Shown here: piece after piece, positions 63,507 to 64,000 of the stretch
Numbering within the stretch: position 1 is the first letter of the stretch
How the letters are laid out: every line of letters begins with the position of its first letter
DNA from: Nitratireductor mangrovi
GTDB taxonomy: Bacteria; Pseudomonadota; Alphaproteobacteria; Rhizobiales; Rhizobiaceae
Reading direction: 5' to 3'
Length of the DNA stretch: 64,000 nt
Assembly (NCBI RefSeq): GCF_007922615.2
Contig: NZ_CP042301.2
Location: 3,394,001-3,458,000, forward strand
The notes under the pieces: model-generated
The model's database searches: none
Seen by the model: the letters and a program-made list of their open reading frames with translations, nothing else
What the model was told of the DNA's origin: nothing
Translations under genes and position numbers: made by a program

Positions 63507-63765
63507 GAAGACCGGCCGCTACCATGTCTCCAGCGCGGTTGTTTCAGCGCGGCAGGAGGTCGTCGCTGAGGTCATGACGGCGATCGCCGCGCTGCCGAAC
63601 ACCGAGATCGCAGCGCATGAAGCCGGTCGGATCGTCGTGGTCATGGAGGGCCGGAGCACGGGAGAACTCGGCGACCGCCTGACTGCGATCGCGCTCCTTG
63701 ACGGCGTCATCGCCGCGAACATGGTTTTCGAGCATGCGGAGGAAGTGGAGGCCGCTATCCCATGA
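63499..63765 (+). CDS. napD: NapD, NapA signal-peptide chaperone
   Basis: This small protein of about 88 residues binds the Tat signal of NapA and holds export until the cofactor is inserted. [21 protein letters not shown] and [12 protein letters not shown] follow the ferredoxin-like NapD fold. I start at ATG 63499, where GAGAGG stands six bases upstream, rather than ATG 63493, which leaves no spacing. It overlaps both napF and napA. Confidence 0.9.
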   Translation: MPEKTGRYHVSSAVVSARQEVVAEVMTAIAALPNTEIAAHEAGRIVVVMEGRSTGELGDRLTAIALLDGVIAANMVFEHAEEVEAAIP

Positions 63766-64000
63766 CCAACCTCAATCGCCGTGAACTTCTGAAGGCCCAC
63801 GCCGCCGCGGTGGCAGCGGCGAGCGCAGGCATCACGCTTCCGGCTGCGGCCCAGCCGGTGCCCGGCGGCGTCGAAGCGCTTGCGATCAAATGGTCCAAGG
63901 CACCTTGCCGCTTCTGCGGCACTGGCTGCGGCGTCATGGTCGGGGTGAAGGACGGCAAGGTCGTCGCTACCCATGGCGACATGCAGCATGAAGTCAATCG
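63762..64000 (+). CDS. napA: NapA, periplasmic nitrate reductase catalytic subunit (5' part)
   Basis: Only the first 79 codons are inside the window. The N-terminus [20 protein letters not shown] is a Tat signal recognised by NapD; the mature protein starts after [18 protein letters not shown] with Cys49, 52 and 56 begins the [4Fe-4S] site of the molybdopterin enzyme, and a fourth Cys would lie beyond the edge. It reduces nitrate to nitrite in the periplasm, supplying NirK. ATG 63762 overlaps the napD stop. Confidence 0.95.
   Translation, partial: MTNLNRRELLKAHAAAVAAASAGITLPAAAQPVPGGVEALAIKWSKAPCRFCGTGCGVMVGVKDGKVVATHGDMQHEVN

Overview
The window is high-GC, densely packed DNA from an alphaproteobacterium, most likely a Hyphomicrobiales member of the Phyllobacteriaceae/Mesorhizobium kind. 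The evidence is the argJ-GNAT-mutT order, a Flp pilin gene, fixLJ-fixK control of a ccoNOQP/ccoGHIS cbb3 oxidase set, and many four-base start/stop overlaps. No rRNA, tRNA or CRISPR array was seen. Both ends cut genes: argJ at the left and napA at the right.

Region 1 (1-10.6 kb) holds core metabolism: the end of argJ, a GNAT acetyltransferase, mutT, a small membrane protein, a Flp pilin, a FadE-type acyl-CoA dehydrogenase, and a translationally coupled minus-strand set of thiolase, FadJ-type hydratase/dehydrogenase and CoA hydrolase/transferase for beta-oxidation.

Region 2 (10.7-30 kb) is an aromatic-acid catabolic block. A ten-gene minus-strand operon interleaves two hydroxyquinol-type intradiol dioxygenases, a maleylacetate reductase, a TfdB/phenol-hydroxylase-like flavoprotein and a PhzS-like flavoprotein with a complete branched-chain-type ABC importer. 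It diverges from a LysR gene that has a LysR-type site over its own start codon. Next come a NitT/TauT-type ABC importer and a second cluster of two amidohydrolase paralogues plus a UbiD/UbiX decarboxylase pair. Together these suggest uptake and decarboxylation/hydroxylation of one or more hydroxylated aromatic acids to hydroxyquinol, ring opening to maleylacetate and reduction to 3-oxoadipate. The exact substrate cannot be read from the sequence.

Region 3 (30-43 kb) is a divergon for a probable N-heterocycle. To the left run a GntR regulator, a three-subunit molybdenum hydroxylase and a COG0523 metallochaperone, ending at a strong terminator. To the right run a cytosine-deaminase-like amidohydrolase and a BMP/nucleoside-type ABC importer, followed by a LysR regulator. 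Two palindromes of the form GATTGT-NN-ACAATC lie between the arms. A decayed tyrosine-recombinase fragment at 43.1-43.4 kb marks the right edge.

Region 4 (43.6-64 kb) is an oxygen-limitation and denitrification island: a DUF2189 membrane protein, fixL, fixJ, a receiver-like gene, fixK, hemN, an FNR-type regulator, a hemerythrin-like protein, ccoNOQP, ccoGHIS, nirK, nirV, an unknown gene, nnrS, and napE-F-D-A. A FixJ-type site precedes fixK, and three TTGAC-N4-ATCAA boxes precede hemN/fnrN, ccoN and ccoG, so the FixL-FixJ-FixK cascade can be read directly from the DNA.

A pattern across the window is a GC-rich hairpin directly after the binding-protein gene of each of the three ABC importers and after nirK. 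The features most worth a second look are an amidohydrolase paralogue that lost both histidines of its HxH metal motif, a NapF lacking two of the usual four iron-sulfur motifs, a metallochaperone coupled to the molybdenum hydroxylase, and a monooxygenase gene wedged between the two ATPase genes of its transporter.
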